The notes under the pieces: generated by a model
The model's database searches: none
What the model was told of the DNA's origin: nothing
Seen by the model: only the letters and a program-made list of their open reading frames with translations
Position numbers and translations under genes: made by a program
In this document: positions 6,559-12,931 of the stretch, one piece after another
How positions within the stretch are numbered: position 1 is the stretch's first letter
Layout of the letters: every line of letters starts with the position of its first letter
Source: Halieaceae bacterium UBA6060
GTDB taxonomy: Bacteria; Pseudomonadota; Gammaproteobacteria; Pseudomonadales; Halieaceae
Reading direction: 5' to 3'
Length of the DNA stretch: 15,185 nt
Assembly (NCBI GenBank): GCA_002428935.1
Contig: DIYG01000100.1
Location: 1-15,185 of the forward strand

Positions 6559-7119
6559 ATGACACTTTTGCTTTTAGGTATTGCCCTCTGGGCGCTGGTT
6601 CACTTCGTGCCCTCCCTTGCTCCCCGTATTAAAGTCGCGTGGACTGAAGCCCTGGGTGCTGGAGGATATCGAGCCAGCTTCTCGATCATAGTCGTCGCGG
6701 CTCTGGGGTTGATGGTGTTGGGCTGGCGATCGACCACACCGGAATTTCTATATGCGCTGCCGTTGGGAATTCGTCCCGTCGCCTTGCTTTTCCTGGTGAC
6801 GGCCTTTGTCCTGTTTGGCGCCGCCAAGCATCCTACTCGCATCAAGCAGTTCATCCGCCATCCCCAGCTGACGGGCTTGGTTGTTTGGGCCATCGCTCAC
6901 TTGCTTCTGAATGGTGATTCTCGCTCCGTCGTACTATTTGGTGGACTTGGTATCTGGGCGATTTTGGAAATTCTGTTTATCAACCGACGGGAAGGCGCCT
7001 GGGTAAAGCCGGAGGTGCCGAGTTGGGGGGTGGAGCTTCGTGGCCTGGCGATTAGCGCAGTAATCTTCCTGGTCGTGGTGTTTATTCACCCCTACATAGC
7101 CGGCGTACCCGTGCGCTAG
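6559..7119 (+). CDS. nnrU: NnrU family membrane protein
   Basis: A 186-residue polytopic membrane protein with about five hydrophobic segments. It has the family marks HFVPSLAPRIK at the start, GAGGYRASFSIIVVAALGLM, then RHPQLTGLVVWAIAHLLLNGD and VVLFGGLGIWAILE. NnrU was first linked to denitrification gene clusters and nitric oxide reduction in Rhodobacter; its exact activity is unknown, and many NnrU genes lie outside denitrification loci. The start ATG at 6559 has GGAGAG six bases upstream; a GTG directly before it at 6556 is also possible. The stop is followed without gap by the next start. Confidence 0.9.
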   Translation: MTLLLLGIALWALVHFVPSLAPRIKVAWTEALGAGGYRASFSIIVVAALGLMVLGWRSTTPEFLYALPLGIRPVALLFLVTAFVLFGAAKHPTRIKQFIRHPQLTGLVVWAIAHLLLNGDSRSVVLFGGLGIWAILEILFINRREGAWVKPEVPSWGVELRGLAISAVIFLVVVFIHPYIAGVPVR

Positions 7120-7644
7120 ATGACTGCTCGGCTTCGCGATGGGCGGCCCACGGACGCGGTCTCTATTGCGCAGATCTACAACCACTACATCCTCAATACT
7201 ACGGTTACCTTTGAAGAGGAGACGGTTAAGGCGGATGAAATCGCCCGGCGGATGAGTGCGATCGACGAACAGCGCTTGCCCTGGCTGGTGGCTGAGAACT
7301 CCAGTGGCATCCAGGGTTATGCCTATGCCACGCGATGGCGGTCGCGAACGGCGTATCGCCACTCCGTTGAAGTGACGGTCTATGTCGATCACCAGAGTGT
7401 CGGTATCGGGTTGGGTACGACGCTGTATCAAGGCCTGTTTCAACGCTTGCGGCACCGTCAGGTGCAGGTAGCTATTGGCGGTATTACCTTGCCCAATGAG
7501 GCAAGTATTGCTCTGCACGAAAAACTGGGCATGCGCAAAGTGGCGCATTTTGAAGAGGTGGGCTTTAAGTTTGGCCGCTACCTGGACGTCGGCTATTGGC
7601 AAACCACGCTGATGCCCGTGGAAGAGATCGCTATGGATGGGTAG
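7120..7644 (+). CDS. GNAT acetyltransferase, Pat/MnaT (phosphinothricin-type) group
   Basis: A 174-residue protein with the Pat-group layout: VSIAQIYNHYILNTTVTFEE near the N terminus, the strand SVEVTVYVDHQSVGIGLG (82-99) with the acetyl-CoA loop, then GGITLPNEASIALHEKLGM and a C-terminal VGFKFGRYLDVGYW. Proteins with these motifs acetylate the amino group of phosphinothricin, methionine sulfoximine or related amino acids; several act on methionine sulfone. The true substrate here cannot be told. The ATG directly abuts the TAG of nnrU with no gap, so translation is probably coupled. The Pat loop differs from canonical RxxGxG by the first arginine, an accepted variant. Confidence 0.9.
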   Translation: MTARLRDGRPTDAVSIAQIYNHYILNTTVTFEEETVKADEIARRMSAIDEQRLPWLVAENSSGIQGYAYATRWRSRTAYRHSVEVTVYVDHQSVGIGLGTTLYQGLFQRLRHRQVQVAIGGITLPNEASIALHEKLGMRKVAHFEEVGFKFGRYLDVGYWQTTLMPVEEIAMDG

Positions 7645-7694
7645 CGCCGCGTTCTGATGTGGCTGGCGGCGGTAATACGCTTCATCCTGATGGC

Positions 7695-8111
7695 ATGCAC
7701 CTATCCCCCATCAGACGGATTCCGCGCGGAGCGGCTCAGCAAGGACTGACGCAGCAAAGGTTAGCTCAGCAAGGATTAGCCCCGCACGGACTTGCACAAC
7801 ACCGTTGCAAGGGTGCTCTCGGGCGGCGTCGAGTAACGGGTTTGAGGTTATCCCTGTCGGCATTGATTCTGGCGCTACTGGTTGGTGAGTTATCCCTGCT
7901 GCGCGCAGCCTCAGCCGAGTCGCGAAGGGACCCGGAGCTAGATCGGTGCATTTACCTCCATCAACGTATTGAGCATTACACCAGGCTGCGCCGCGGCGGA
8001 GGTACCGCGTCGCGCATGGAGTCCTGGCGACGCAGTCGCGCTCGTTATCAGGAGGAATATCGACAGCGGCGTTGCCATCGCTATGGCCGAAAGCTAACGC
8101 GAGATCGCTGA
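7695..8111 (+). CDS. small exported protein with an N-terminal 15-bp repeat
   Basis: From the ATG at 7695 the protein has 138 residues; the frame is open from 7596. A hydrophobic segment RLSLSALILALLVGELSLL followed by AASAES looks like a signal peptide with cleavage after ASA. The mature part is basic and Cys-paired: DRCIYLHQRIEHYTRLRRGG, then MESWRRSRARYQEEYRQRRC. Uncharacterised proteins with a similar IxxYTxLRRGG...MExW pattern occur in gammaproteobacteria. The start is uncertain: about 49 residues including the pentapeptide repeat precede the signal segment, which is unusual, and an in-frame TTG at 7842 would give a clean signal peptide beginning MRLSLSAL. It could instead be a signal anchor with a cytoplasmic repeat tail. 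Confidence 0.6.
   Translation: MHLSPIRRIPRGAAQQGLTQQRLAQQGLAPHGLAQHRCKGALGRRRVTGLRLSLSALILALLVGELSLLRAASAESRRDPELDRCIYLHQRIEHYTRLRRGGGTASRMESWRRSRARYQEEYRQRRCHRYGRKLTRDR
7734..7808 (+). repeat. five tandem 15-bp units coding a pentapeptide repeat
   Basis: Units at 7734, 7749, 7764, 7779 and 7794, in frame with the 7695 gene, translate as AQQGL, TQQRL, AQQGL, APHGL and AQHRC. Units 1 and 3 differ by one silent change (ctg against tta region) and unit 2 by few bases; the last two have diverged. This is a small in-frame minisatellite. Confidence 0.8.
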
Positions 8112-8125
8112 TAGACTGCGTCGTT

Positions 8126-8590
8126 ATGACGCTGGAACTGAAAGTCCCTCCACCCTTGCAGGCGCTTGTTTGTGGTCTGGCCATGGTTTTCCTTGCGCAG
8201 GTTGCGCCCCTGGCCCGGCTGCCCCTTGGCACCACGGCCGCTTCCGCGTTGGCCGCGGTTGTGGCGTTCGCTGGGGTGGCCATAGCGCTTCTTGGCGTGA
8301 TGGCGTTTCGCCGCGCGAAGACCACCGTGGATCCAAGGTATCCGGAACGTACTGCGACACTGGTCACCACGGGTATCTATCGTTTTACGCGCAACCCCAT
8401 GTATCTGGGTATGCTTACCTGCTTGGTAGCTCTGGCGCTGTATTTGCGCAGCGTATCCCCGTGGATTGTTCCGCCATTGTTTGTGCTATGTATGAACCGA
8501 CTTCAAATCGAACCCGAGGAGAGGGTTATGGCCAGGCGCTTCAGCGAGGCCTTTTCGATCTACCGTGGGAGAGTGCGTCGGTGGCTTTGA
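8126..8590 (+). CDS. isoprenylcysteine methyltransferase-like (ICMT/PEMT) membrane protein
   Basis: A 154-residue protein from the ATG at 8126; the frame extends upstream to 8072 but that would overlap the previous gene. Hydrophobic segments near residues 10-33 and 37-59 are followed by GIYRFTRNPMYLGML, the S-adenosylmethionine-associated motif of bacterial ICMT-like methyltransferases, another hydrophobic stretch, and the C-terminal EPEERVMARRFSEAFSIYRGRVRRWL. This E-E...F-x-x-Y...VRRW ending is characteristic of the group. Bacterial members methylate unknown small molecules or lipids. It starts 15 bases after the previous stop, and the next gene begins 46 bases after it. Confidence 0.85.
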   Translation: MTLELKVPPPLQALVCGLAMVFLAQVAPLARLPLGTTAASALAAVVAFAGVAIALLGVMAFRRAKTTVDPRYPERTATLVTTGIYRFTRNPMYLGMLTCLVALALYLRSVSPWIVPPLFVLCMNRLQIEPEERVMARRFSEAFSIYRGRVRRWL

Positions 8591-8636
8591 ATCTTGCGCA
8601 ACCCATCCTGTGTTCCATTCTCGGGAGGTGCCGCCC

Positions 8637-9116
8637 ATGGCTCGCCTAAATACGCGACGGCTTTCGCCAGCGGTCATTGCCGTTTTGCTGGCGGTATTTC
8701 TCTGGGATCAGTACCACGGAGGAGGGCTTGGCGATGGTAGTAGCCAGAGCTCTGAGATTCGTGCCGGTTTGCCGACGAGAAGCACGGATGTGCTCCTGGA
8801 AGCCGCCTTTCGTGAGCGTCGCAACGACTATCAGATCGAGGGGGTGGGCGAGGTCATCCATGTGCTGCCCGACGACACAAAGGGGAGTCAGCATCAGCGT
8901 TTTCTTCTTGAACTCGATTCGGGGCAGACCCTTCTGGTGGCCCACAACATCGATTTGGCTCCGCGGATAGAGAGTCTCGCCAAAGGCGATAGGGTGCGCT
9001 TCTACGGAGAGTATGAATGGACCGAGAAGGGCGGTGTTATTCACTGGACTCATCACGATCCCGGTGGACGCCATCCGGATGGTTGGCTGGAGCACGAGGG
9101 ACGACGCTATGAATAG
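8637..9116 (+). CDS. DUF3465 family protein with N-terminal membrane anchor
   Basis: A 159-residue protein beginning at ATG 8637, preceded by GGGAGG at 8623-8628 with eight-base spacing; the longer frame from 8565 lacks this signal. Residues 8-22 (SPAVIAVLLAVFLWD) form a signal anchor or signal peptide. Residues 60-155 match DUF3465: QIEGVGEVIHVLPDDTKG, HQRFLLELDSGQTLLVAHN, GDRVRFYGEYEW and IHWTHHDPGGRHPDGW with the conserved histidines. The fold looks like a small beta barrel of OB type and is likely periplasmic. Function unknown. The stop overlaps the alternative start of the macro-domain gene, and the gene is part of the tight + strand run. Confidence 0.88.
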   Translation: MARLNTRRLSPAVIAVLLAVFLWDQYHGGGLGDGSSQSSEIRAGLPTRSTDVLLEAAFRERRNDYQIEGVGEVIHVLPDDTKGSQHQRFLLELDSGQTLLVAHNIDLAPRIESLAKGDRVRFYGEYEWTEKGGVIHWTHHDPGGRHPDGWLEHEGRRYE

Positions 9117-9150
9117 CGGCTTGCAGACCCAGGAAGCCCAGGGAGGGTCG

Positions 9151-9711
9151 ATGAGCATCCCCTCGCTGAAAGTGCTGACGGGTGATATCACCCAACTGTT
9201 TGTCGATGCGATCGTGAATGCAGCCAATAACACGCTCCTCGGCGGTGGTGGGGTAGACGGCGCTATCCATCGGGCCGCCGGTGGTGAATTACTCGAAGCC
9301 TGTCGTGCATTGAACGGCTGTGAAACGGGAGAAGCCAAGATTACCGGGGGATACCAGCTTCCCGCTCGCTACGTTATTCACACCGTCGGCCCCGTTTGGA
9401 CGGGTGGGCGCCGGCAAGAGGCGAGGCTTCTGGCCTCTTGCTATCGCCGCACGTTGGAGTTGGCGGTGGAACACGGTTTGTCGAGCATTGCCTATCCCTG
9501 CATTAGCACGGGTGTTTACGGTTACCCCAAAGCGGCGGCGGCCGACATTGCCGTATCCACGATTCGAGAATTTCTTGCCACGACACAGACTGCTTCTCTG
9601 GAATCAATTTTGTTTTGCTGCTTTTCTGAAGAGGACGCCCTGCTTTACGAACATCGAATTGTCGCGGCGAGTGAGGTAAGCCCCGTGAAATCCTCCGAGG
9701 GAAACCTATGA
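9151..9711 (+). CDS. ymdB: macro-domain O-acetyl-ADP-ribose deacetylase, YmdB/MacroD type
   Basis: A 186-residue protein with a single macro domain. Motifs are GDITQLFVDAIVNAANNTLL (11-30, with Asn23/Asn26), GGGGVDGAIHRAAG (31-44, Asp36 being the position used in catalysis by MacroD-type enzymes), GYQLPARYVIHTVGP and ISTGVYGYPKAAAADIAV. These place it in the class that removes ADP-ribose from acidic residues and deacetylates O-acetyl-ADP-ribose in the cytoplasm. The ATG at 9151 has a strong AGGGAGGG nearby; an in-frame ATG at 9109 overlaps the preceding stop and would add 14 residues not expected in the fold. The stop overlaps the lipocalin start in ATGA. Confidence 0.93.
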   Translation: MSIPSLKVLTGDITQLFVDAIVNAANNTLLGGGGVDGAIHRAAGGELLEACRALNGCETGEAKITGGYQLPARYVIHTVGPVWTGGRRQEARLLASCYRRTLELAVEHGLSSIAYPCISTGVYGYPKAAAADIAVSTIREFLATTQTASLESILFCCFSEEDALLYEHRIVAASEVSPVKSSEGNL

Positions 9712-10247
9712 CTGTAGATGGTTGGTTTTTAAGGCTTGGCTTCGTCGCTGTTCTCGCTATTTCTATGAGTGGTTGCCTGGGACTGCCCGATGGCGTGAGT
9801 CCCGTTACGAGCTTTGACAGCGAACGGTATCTGGGGCGTTGGTACGAAGTTGCTCGCCTGGATCACAGCTTTGAGCGCGGCTTGAGTAATGTCAGTGCGG
9901 AGTATCAGCAGCGTGATGATGGCGCCATACGGGTACTCAATCGTGGTTTTGATACGGAGAAAGGTGCCTGGGATGACATCGAAGGTGTGGCGCGCTTTGT
10001 CGATGAGGCTACGGTCGGTTATCTAAAGGTTTCGTTTTTTGGGCCGTTTTACGGGTCCTATGTGGTCTTTGAGCTGGACCCGGAATACCAGCATGCTTTC
10101 GTTTCAGGTCCTAATCGAGACTATCTTTGGCTTCTCGCACGTGAACCGGTGATTCCTGGCGATGTTCGCGAGCGGTTCCTACAGCGTGCAGATGAGTTGG
10201 GTTTCGATACCCAGGCGCTCATTTGGGTGGACCACCCGGAGCGTTGA
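9708..10247 (+). CDS. blc: Blc-type outer-membrane lipocalin lipoprotein
   Basis: A 179-residue protein. A signal peptide ending in ISMSGC puts the lipid-modified cysteine at residue 23, with no Asp at +2, which fits outer-membrane sorting by Lol. The lipocalin domain shows the first conserved region YLGRWYEVARLDHSFERGL (Gly43-x-Trp45), the internal strand YLKVSFFGPFYGSYVVFEL, the second motif YLWLLAREPVIP, and the C-terminal helix RFLQRADELGFD. This is the Blc family, which binds lysophospholipids or fatty acids and responds to envelope stress in E. coli. It is coupled to the macro-domain gene by an ATGA overlap, although there is no obvious functional link. It is the last gene of the + strand run. 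Confidence 0.93.
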   Translation: MTVDGWFLRLGFVAVLAISMSGCLGLPDGVSPVTSFDSERYLGRWYEVARLDHSFERGLSNVSAEYQQRDDGAIRVLNRGFDTEKGAWDDIEGVARFVDEATVGYLKVSFFGPFYGSYVVFELDPEYQHAFVSGPNRDYLWLLAREPVIPGDVRERFLQRADELGFDTQALIWVDHPER

Positions 10248-10305
10248 CGGGGGCACAGTTGACATGGGCATTGGTCACGGGGGCGCAGGTGATGGGGGCG
10301 CTTTA
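10246..10305 (+). repeat. four imperfect 15-bp G-rich tandem units after the lipocalin gene
   Basis: Units begin at 10246, 10261, 10276 and 10291 and share the core GGGGGC (GGGC in the second). They overlap the stop codon of the lipocalin gene and end before the first of three hairpins. Runs of five Gs spaced 11 to 12 bases could form a long-loop quadruplex. Confidence 0.7.
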
Positions 10306-10310
10306 ACCAG

Positions 10311-10324
10311 GACCCTTTAGGGTC
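10311..10324. terminator. short hairpin, first of three after the lipocalin gene
   Basis: GACCC-TTTA-GGGTC, a five-base-pair perfect stem with a four-base loop. No T tract follows. Alone it is too weak for a terminator. Confidence 0.3.
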
Positions 10325-10336
10325 GCGGACGAGGAA

Positions 10337-10359
10337 GCCCCGGCATTGACCGCCGGGGC
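10337..10359. terminator. GC-rich hairpin, candidate terminator between convergent genes
   Basis: GCCCCGGC, seven bases, GCCGGGGC: an eight-base-pair all-GC stem. On the - strand it is followed by TTCCTCGT and on the + strand by GAGCTTC, so neither side has a strong T run. Its position between the convergent lipocalin and the - strand gene supports a terminator or transcript-end stabilising role. Confidence 0.5.
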
Positions 10360-10366
10360 GAGCTTC

Positions 10367-10386
10367 AGGCTTCTCTAGGCTTCTCT
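10367..10386. repeat. perfect 10-bp direct repeat
   Basis: AGGCTTCTCT occurs twice in tandem between the second and third hairpins. Its function is unknown. Confidence 0.6.
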
Positions 10387-10420
10387 GCGAGTTCAGCGGG
10401 TTAGTCCGCAGAACTCGCAG
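10385..10420. terminator. long inverted repeat, candidate bidirectional terminator
   Basis: CTGCGAGTTC-A-GCGG, loop GTTAGT, CCGC-A-GAACTCGCAG: fourteen base pairs interrupted by one A/A mismatch. ATGCTGTTTT follows on + and AGAGAAGCC on -. It stands 73 bases past the stop of the - strand gene and at the end of the + strand run. The length of the stem and the convergent position make a terminator the best guess, though T runs are weak. Confidence 0.5.
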
Positions 10421-10492
10421 ATGCTGTTTTCATGAACCTGTATGCAGGCCTGTATGTACGCCCGCGAGGAAGCTTTCGAACAAACCCTCGGT

Positions 10493-10930
10493 TCAGCCTT
10501 CGCTGATATCGATGAGTTCCCAGCTACCCGGCTGGTTATCGTGCTCAATGTAGCGATAACGCACTTTAGCGCCGTGTGCGGCGTCTTCGACGGGGCTGAC
10601 ATCAGGGCTGCTGATGAACTGAACTCGTCGGCTTTTGCTGCGGCGGTTCATGGTGCAGCTGGCCTCGGAGCCTCGTCGGGCATTGCGAAACTTCACATAG
10701 ACGGGCTGACCGAGTTCCTCGGCTTTGCGCTTATCTACCGTGCCTTCCAGAATACAATCCTGGGTGATTTCAGCGCTGGCATCCAGGGCCACAAAGGTCA
10801 TAGCCAGAGCAGTCACGGTAAGGGCGATAGCGCCAGTGAAATTTGCCATTGCCGCCTTCGTCGTGATGCGGCTGGCGTTGGGGTGGGCTGCAAGGGCAGC
10901 GCTCTGATGGTTGTTATGCTGTGTACGCAT
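10493..10930 (-). CDS. small exported protein, unknown
   Basis: A 145-residue protein with a signal segment TGAIALTVTALAMTFVALDASA followed by EITQDC. The mature part is basic, with two cysteines (QDCILEGTV and ASCTMNRRS), a central QPVYVKFRNARRG and an ending YIEHDNQPGSWELIDISEG. I do not recognise a family. The start at 10930 has a strong AAGGAG in its leader (10937-10942 complement) but leaves about 30 residues before the hydrophobic segment; the Met at 10849 would give a more usual signal peptide and has GAAGG nearby. A 239-residue open frame on the opposite strand (10442-11161) covers it, but that frame lacks a recognisable domain. A 322-base leader separates it from imuB. Confidence 0.68.
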   Translation of the reverse strand: MRTQHNNHQSAALAAHPNASRITTKAAMANFTGAIALTVTALAMTFVALDASAEITQDCILEGTVDKRKAEELGQPVYVKFRNARRGSEASCTMNRRSKSRRVQFISSPDVSPVEDAAHGAKVRYRYIEHDNQPGSWELIDISEG

Positions 10931-10936
10931 TGTTTT

Positions 10937-10942
10937 CTCCTT
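10937..10942 (-). promoter_or_regulatory. ribosome binding site of the small exported protein gene
   Basis: The complement reads GAAGGAGAAAACA then ATG at 10930, a near-consensus Shine-Dalgarno with about six-base spacing. It is the main argument for the longer start. Confidence 0.6.
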
Positions 10943-11150
10943 CGCCTCACGGCGATGTTTTTTGCTGGTATCTCCGATGAGGCCTTTTCTTGCAGTCTTA
11001 CTATGGCCTCGTCGCGTTCCAGCGCGTTGGTTTTACTCGATAGTCACAATCCCTCGGGTATTTGCGTAGGCTTTGAACGGCTTTCTCGGTGCTGGGTGAT
11101 GCCGGCTAGGTGGTCGTTGGCCGCCAAACCGGAATTGGTCAGACACACAA

Positions 11151-11168
11151 ATGTCATATAAATGACAT
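11151..11168. promoter_or_regulatory. 18-base palindrome, candidate operator
   Basis: ATGTCAT-ATAA-ATGACAT: two perfect seven-base arms. It is AT-rich and symmetric, as a dimeric repressor site would be, and lies about 220 bases upstream of the - strand exported protein gene. The - strand sequence around it (TTTATATGACAT) could also carry a -10 element. No T run follows, so a terminator for imuB is less likely. Confidence 0.4.
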
Positions 11169-11252
11169 AAAGCTGTGCTAAGCGAGCCCATCATACGCAT
11201 CTAAGGCACTGAAAATCCACAAATTTAATAAAAATGTAATATTTCTGTCATT

Positions 11253-12701
11253 TTAGGCGAACAAACCGTGAAGGAACCAACGTTTCTGGCGGCGCTCGTG
11301 AAAGACCCAAAATCGTTGGCCCTGCTCATTGCGAGCCACAAAGTAGTCCCGGCTTGTGGCCTGATCCCACCAGCCATCTTCGATGCGTTCCGGCCCGTAG
11401 ATCAGATCCAGAGGGCGGCCCCAAAATCGCAATTGCTCCCCCTGGGTGTGCAGGGGCTCGGGGTCTGATAGGAGCCAAAAGGGGCGCTGGGCATGAACCG
11501 GCAATACCGCTGCGGAAGTCTCGCCGGGTGTCACGGTGGCGTAGCTTTGTTCCGGGAGATGGGCATCCCGACAGCGCAAGCCACTGACTGCCTGGGAGCC
11601 CAGGCGGTTGCTGAGTACATCAACGAGTTGAGCTGGGGTCTCCGTCTGGCCGGCCTGGCGGAAGAGGCTGCCGCTTACGGGGCGTGCGGTCTCGAGATTT
11701 GAAGCTCGCAGTTGCACCAGCTCAACTTCATTTTTGAAAGGCTGCCGTTCCAGACGCAGGCGGGTGAGGCGATACCAATCCTTGCGGGGTGTGTCGGCTG
11801 CGCTGGCCCGGACTTCCAGATGTTCGCAATAGTTGCCTGGACCCGAAAAACGCCATTCAATCTGCCGCGTCTGAAACTGCCGCTGACGTAAGTAGCCTTC
11901 TAGGGATTCCAGAAGCTGTTCCAGGGCCGGTGCGAGTTCGTCCTGGTTGTGTACGGGGTAGCCCAGGGGGTAACTGTCGTGAAAACAGCTCGGGGGTTCG
12001 AAGTGGACCGGTGGTGATTGAATATCCCCGCGAAGATGCTGCAGGAGTTCGTAGAACTCCTGGCCGCAGCGTCGTGCCAGAGCAGCCGCAGGAAGCGTTA
12101 GGAGCTCGCCGAGCTGTCGCAGGCCACTGCGTTCCAGGGTGGCAAACTGATCGTGGAGGGGGTGCAGGAGCGTGAGAGGGACGGTCGCCAGACGTTCTTG
12201 CAAAGAGAGACCTTGGTCTGCGGTTTCTGAGCCCGGCGACGATTGCCCTGGGTTTTCGGCAAAAGACAGCACCCAGGCCGCCAGGGGTGTCTCGGCCATG
12301 GCAGTCTCTACGCGATAACCTCGCCCGGCGAGCCCCCGTTGACAACGGTTGACGATCGCCTCGGCGCCGCCAAACAGGCGCAGGGAACCACTGATTTCCA
12401 GCATTAAGCAGTCACCGCGAAATTCGTAGAGATGAGGCGTGATGCCATAGGCCCAACAGCACAGACCTTTCAGGGCCTCCTGCTCGGTTTTGAGGTCTCG
12501 CTGCAGCATCTGTAGCTCTTTATCTCCCACCAGCGCGCGGGCGCTGGCTGGATCCATACCCGGTTCCAAACCGAGCAGATGAGCAGCGGCGTTTACCGTG
12601 TGAATGCGCTGTTCCTCAAGGACCGCCACGGCAATAGGACGATGCTGAGGCAGGCATTGCACGGCCAGTTCGCTGAGGCGCAGGCAGAGCCAGAGTTGCA
12701 T
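11253..12701 (-). CDS. imuB: ImuB, inactive Y-family polymerase-like SOS mutagenesis protein
   Basis: A 482-residue protein, the usual ImuB length. The N terminus MQLWLCLRLSELAVQCL corresponds to the first strand of the Y-family palm but lacks the catalytic Asp; the second site reads LEISGSLRLFGG (101-112) where active polymerases have SIDE. Missing metal ligands are typical of ImuB, which acts as a hub linking ImuA, the beta clamp and DnaE2 during error-prone lesion bypass. The C terminus YGPERIEDGWW and FVARNEQGQRFWVFHE, ending in RWFLHGLFA, is the ImuB signature. Usually imuA precedes and dnaE2 follows; neither is here, so the partners must lie elsewhere or be absent. A LexA box lies 18 bases upstream of the start, so direct SOS control is expected. 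The ribosome site is weak. Confidence 0.93.
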   Translation of the reverse strand: MQLWLCLRLSELAVQCLPQHRPIAVAVLEEQRIHTVNAAAHLLGLEPGMDPASARALVGDKELQMLQRDLKTEQEALKGLCCWAYGITPHLYEFRGDCLMLEISGSLRLFGGAEAIVNRCQRGLAGRGYRVETAMAETPLAAWVLSFAENPGQSSPGSETADQGLSLQERLATVPLTLLHPLHDQFATLERSGLRQLGELLTLPAAALARRCGQEFYELLQHLRGDIQSPPVHFEPPSCFHDSYPLGYPVHNQDELAPALEQLLESLEGYLRQRQFQTRQIEWRFSGPGNYCEHLEVRASAADTPRKDWYRLTRLRLERQPFKNEVELVQLRASNLETARPVSGSLFRQAGQTETPAQLVDVLSNRLGSQAVSGLRCRDAHLPEQSYATVTPGETSAAVLPVHAQRPFWLLSDPEPLHTQGEQLRFWGRPLDLIYGPERIEDGWWDQATSRDYFVARNEQGQRFWVFHERRQKRWFLHGLFA

Positions 12702-12719
12702 AAGATGTGTGCTTAAATA

Positions 12720-12735
12720 CTGTATTTATATACAG
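12720..12735. promoter_or_regulatory. LexA (SOS) box of imuB
   Basis: CTGTATTTATATACAG is CTGT-N8-ACAG with an all-AT centre, a perfect match to the gammaproteobacterial LexA operator; flanking TA on each side extends the symmetry. It lies 18 bases before the imuB start codon and directly downstream of a TATAAT-like -10, so bound LexA would cover the transcription start. Confidence 0.92.
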
Positions 12736-12736
12736 T

Positions 12737-12742
12737 ATTATA
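12737..12742 (-). promoter_or_regulatory. -10 element of the imuB promoter
   Basis: The complement reads TATAAT exactly. It abuts the LexA box. A -35 element at the expected 17-base spacing reads GGCCAT, which is poor. Confidence 0.6.
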
Positions 12743-12931
12743 TTTCTGTGGCGTTGACGATGGCCTGTGGGCTTTTGTGTATGAAAGGGGGTGGAAGGAA
12801 GGAGAAAGGAGCGAGGAAGGGCGTAAGCTCCTCTGCTAGCCTCCTCCGCTGGAAAAGCGCGCCTTGTTCGCGCATGCTCCGCCGCCTGGTGTGGTCCCGG
12901 TAAGATGCCACGGCAAGTCAACGGTCCAGAG

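Larger units (their letters stand above)
10931..11252. other. 322-base gene-free stretch between imuB and the small exported protein
   Basis: It holds the AAGGAG ribosome site for the - strand gene at its left end, an 18-base palindrome at 11151-11168, and an AT-rich tract from about 11215 to 11255. No conserved reading frame is evident. The AT-rich part directly follows the imuB stop in the - direction. Confidence 0.5.

Noticed and set aside
6934..7602. 222-residue open frame on - opposite nnrU and the Pat-type acetyltransferase
   Set aside because: It mirrors two genes with clear family motifs and shows no domain of its own.
7734..7808. CRISPR-like array
   Set aside because: The 15-bp units are contiguous without spacers and are in frame with a coding sequence.
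7711..8370. 219-residue open frame on - opposite the repeat-containing gene and the ICMT-like gene
   Set aside because: Composition is Arg/Thr/Ala-rich as expected for an antisense frame of GC-rich genes. The + strand carries the recognisable motifs.
8646..9338. 230-residue open frame on - opposite DUF3465 and the macro-domain gene
   Set aside because: Two strongly supported + strand genes explain this DNA; no independent motif is visible.
10442..11161. 239-residue open frame on + covering the small exported protein gene
   Set aside because: No ribosome site and no recognisable domain. The opposite strand has a signal peptide, paired cysteines and a near-consensus ribosome site, so this frame is taken as antisense.
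12616..12921. 101-residue open frame on - upstream of imuB as a possible imuA remnant
   Set aside because: It overlaps the imuB start and spans the LexA box and promoter, and it has no RecA-like ImuA motifs.
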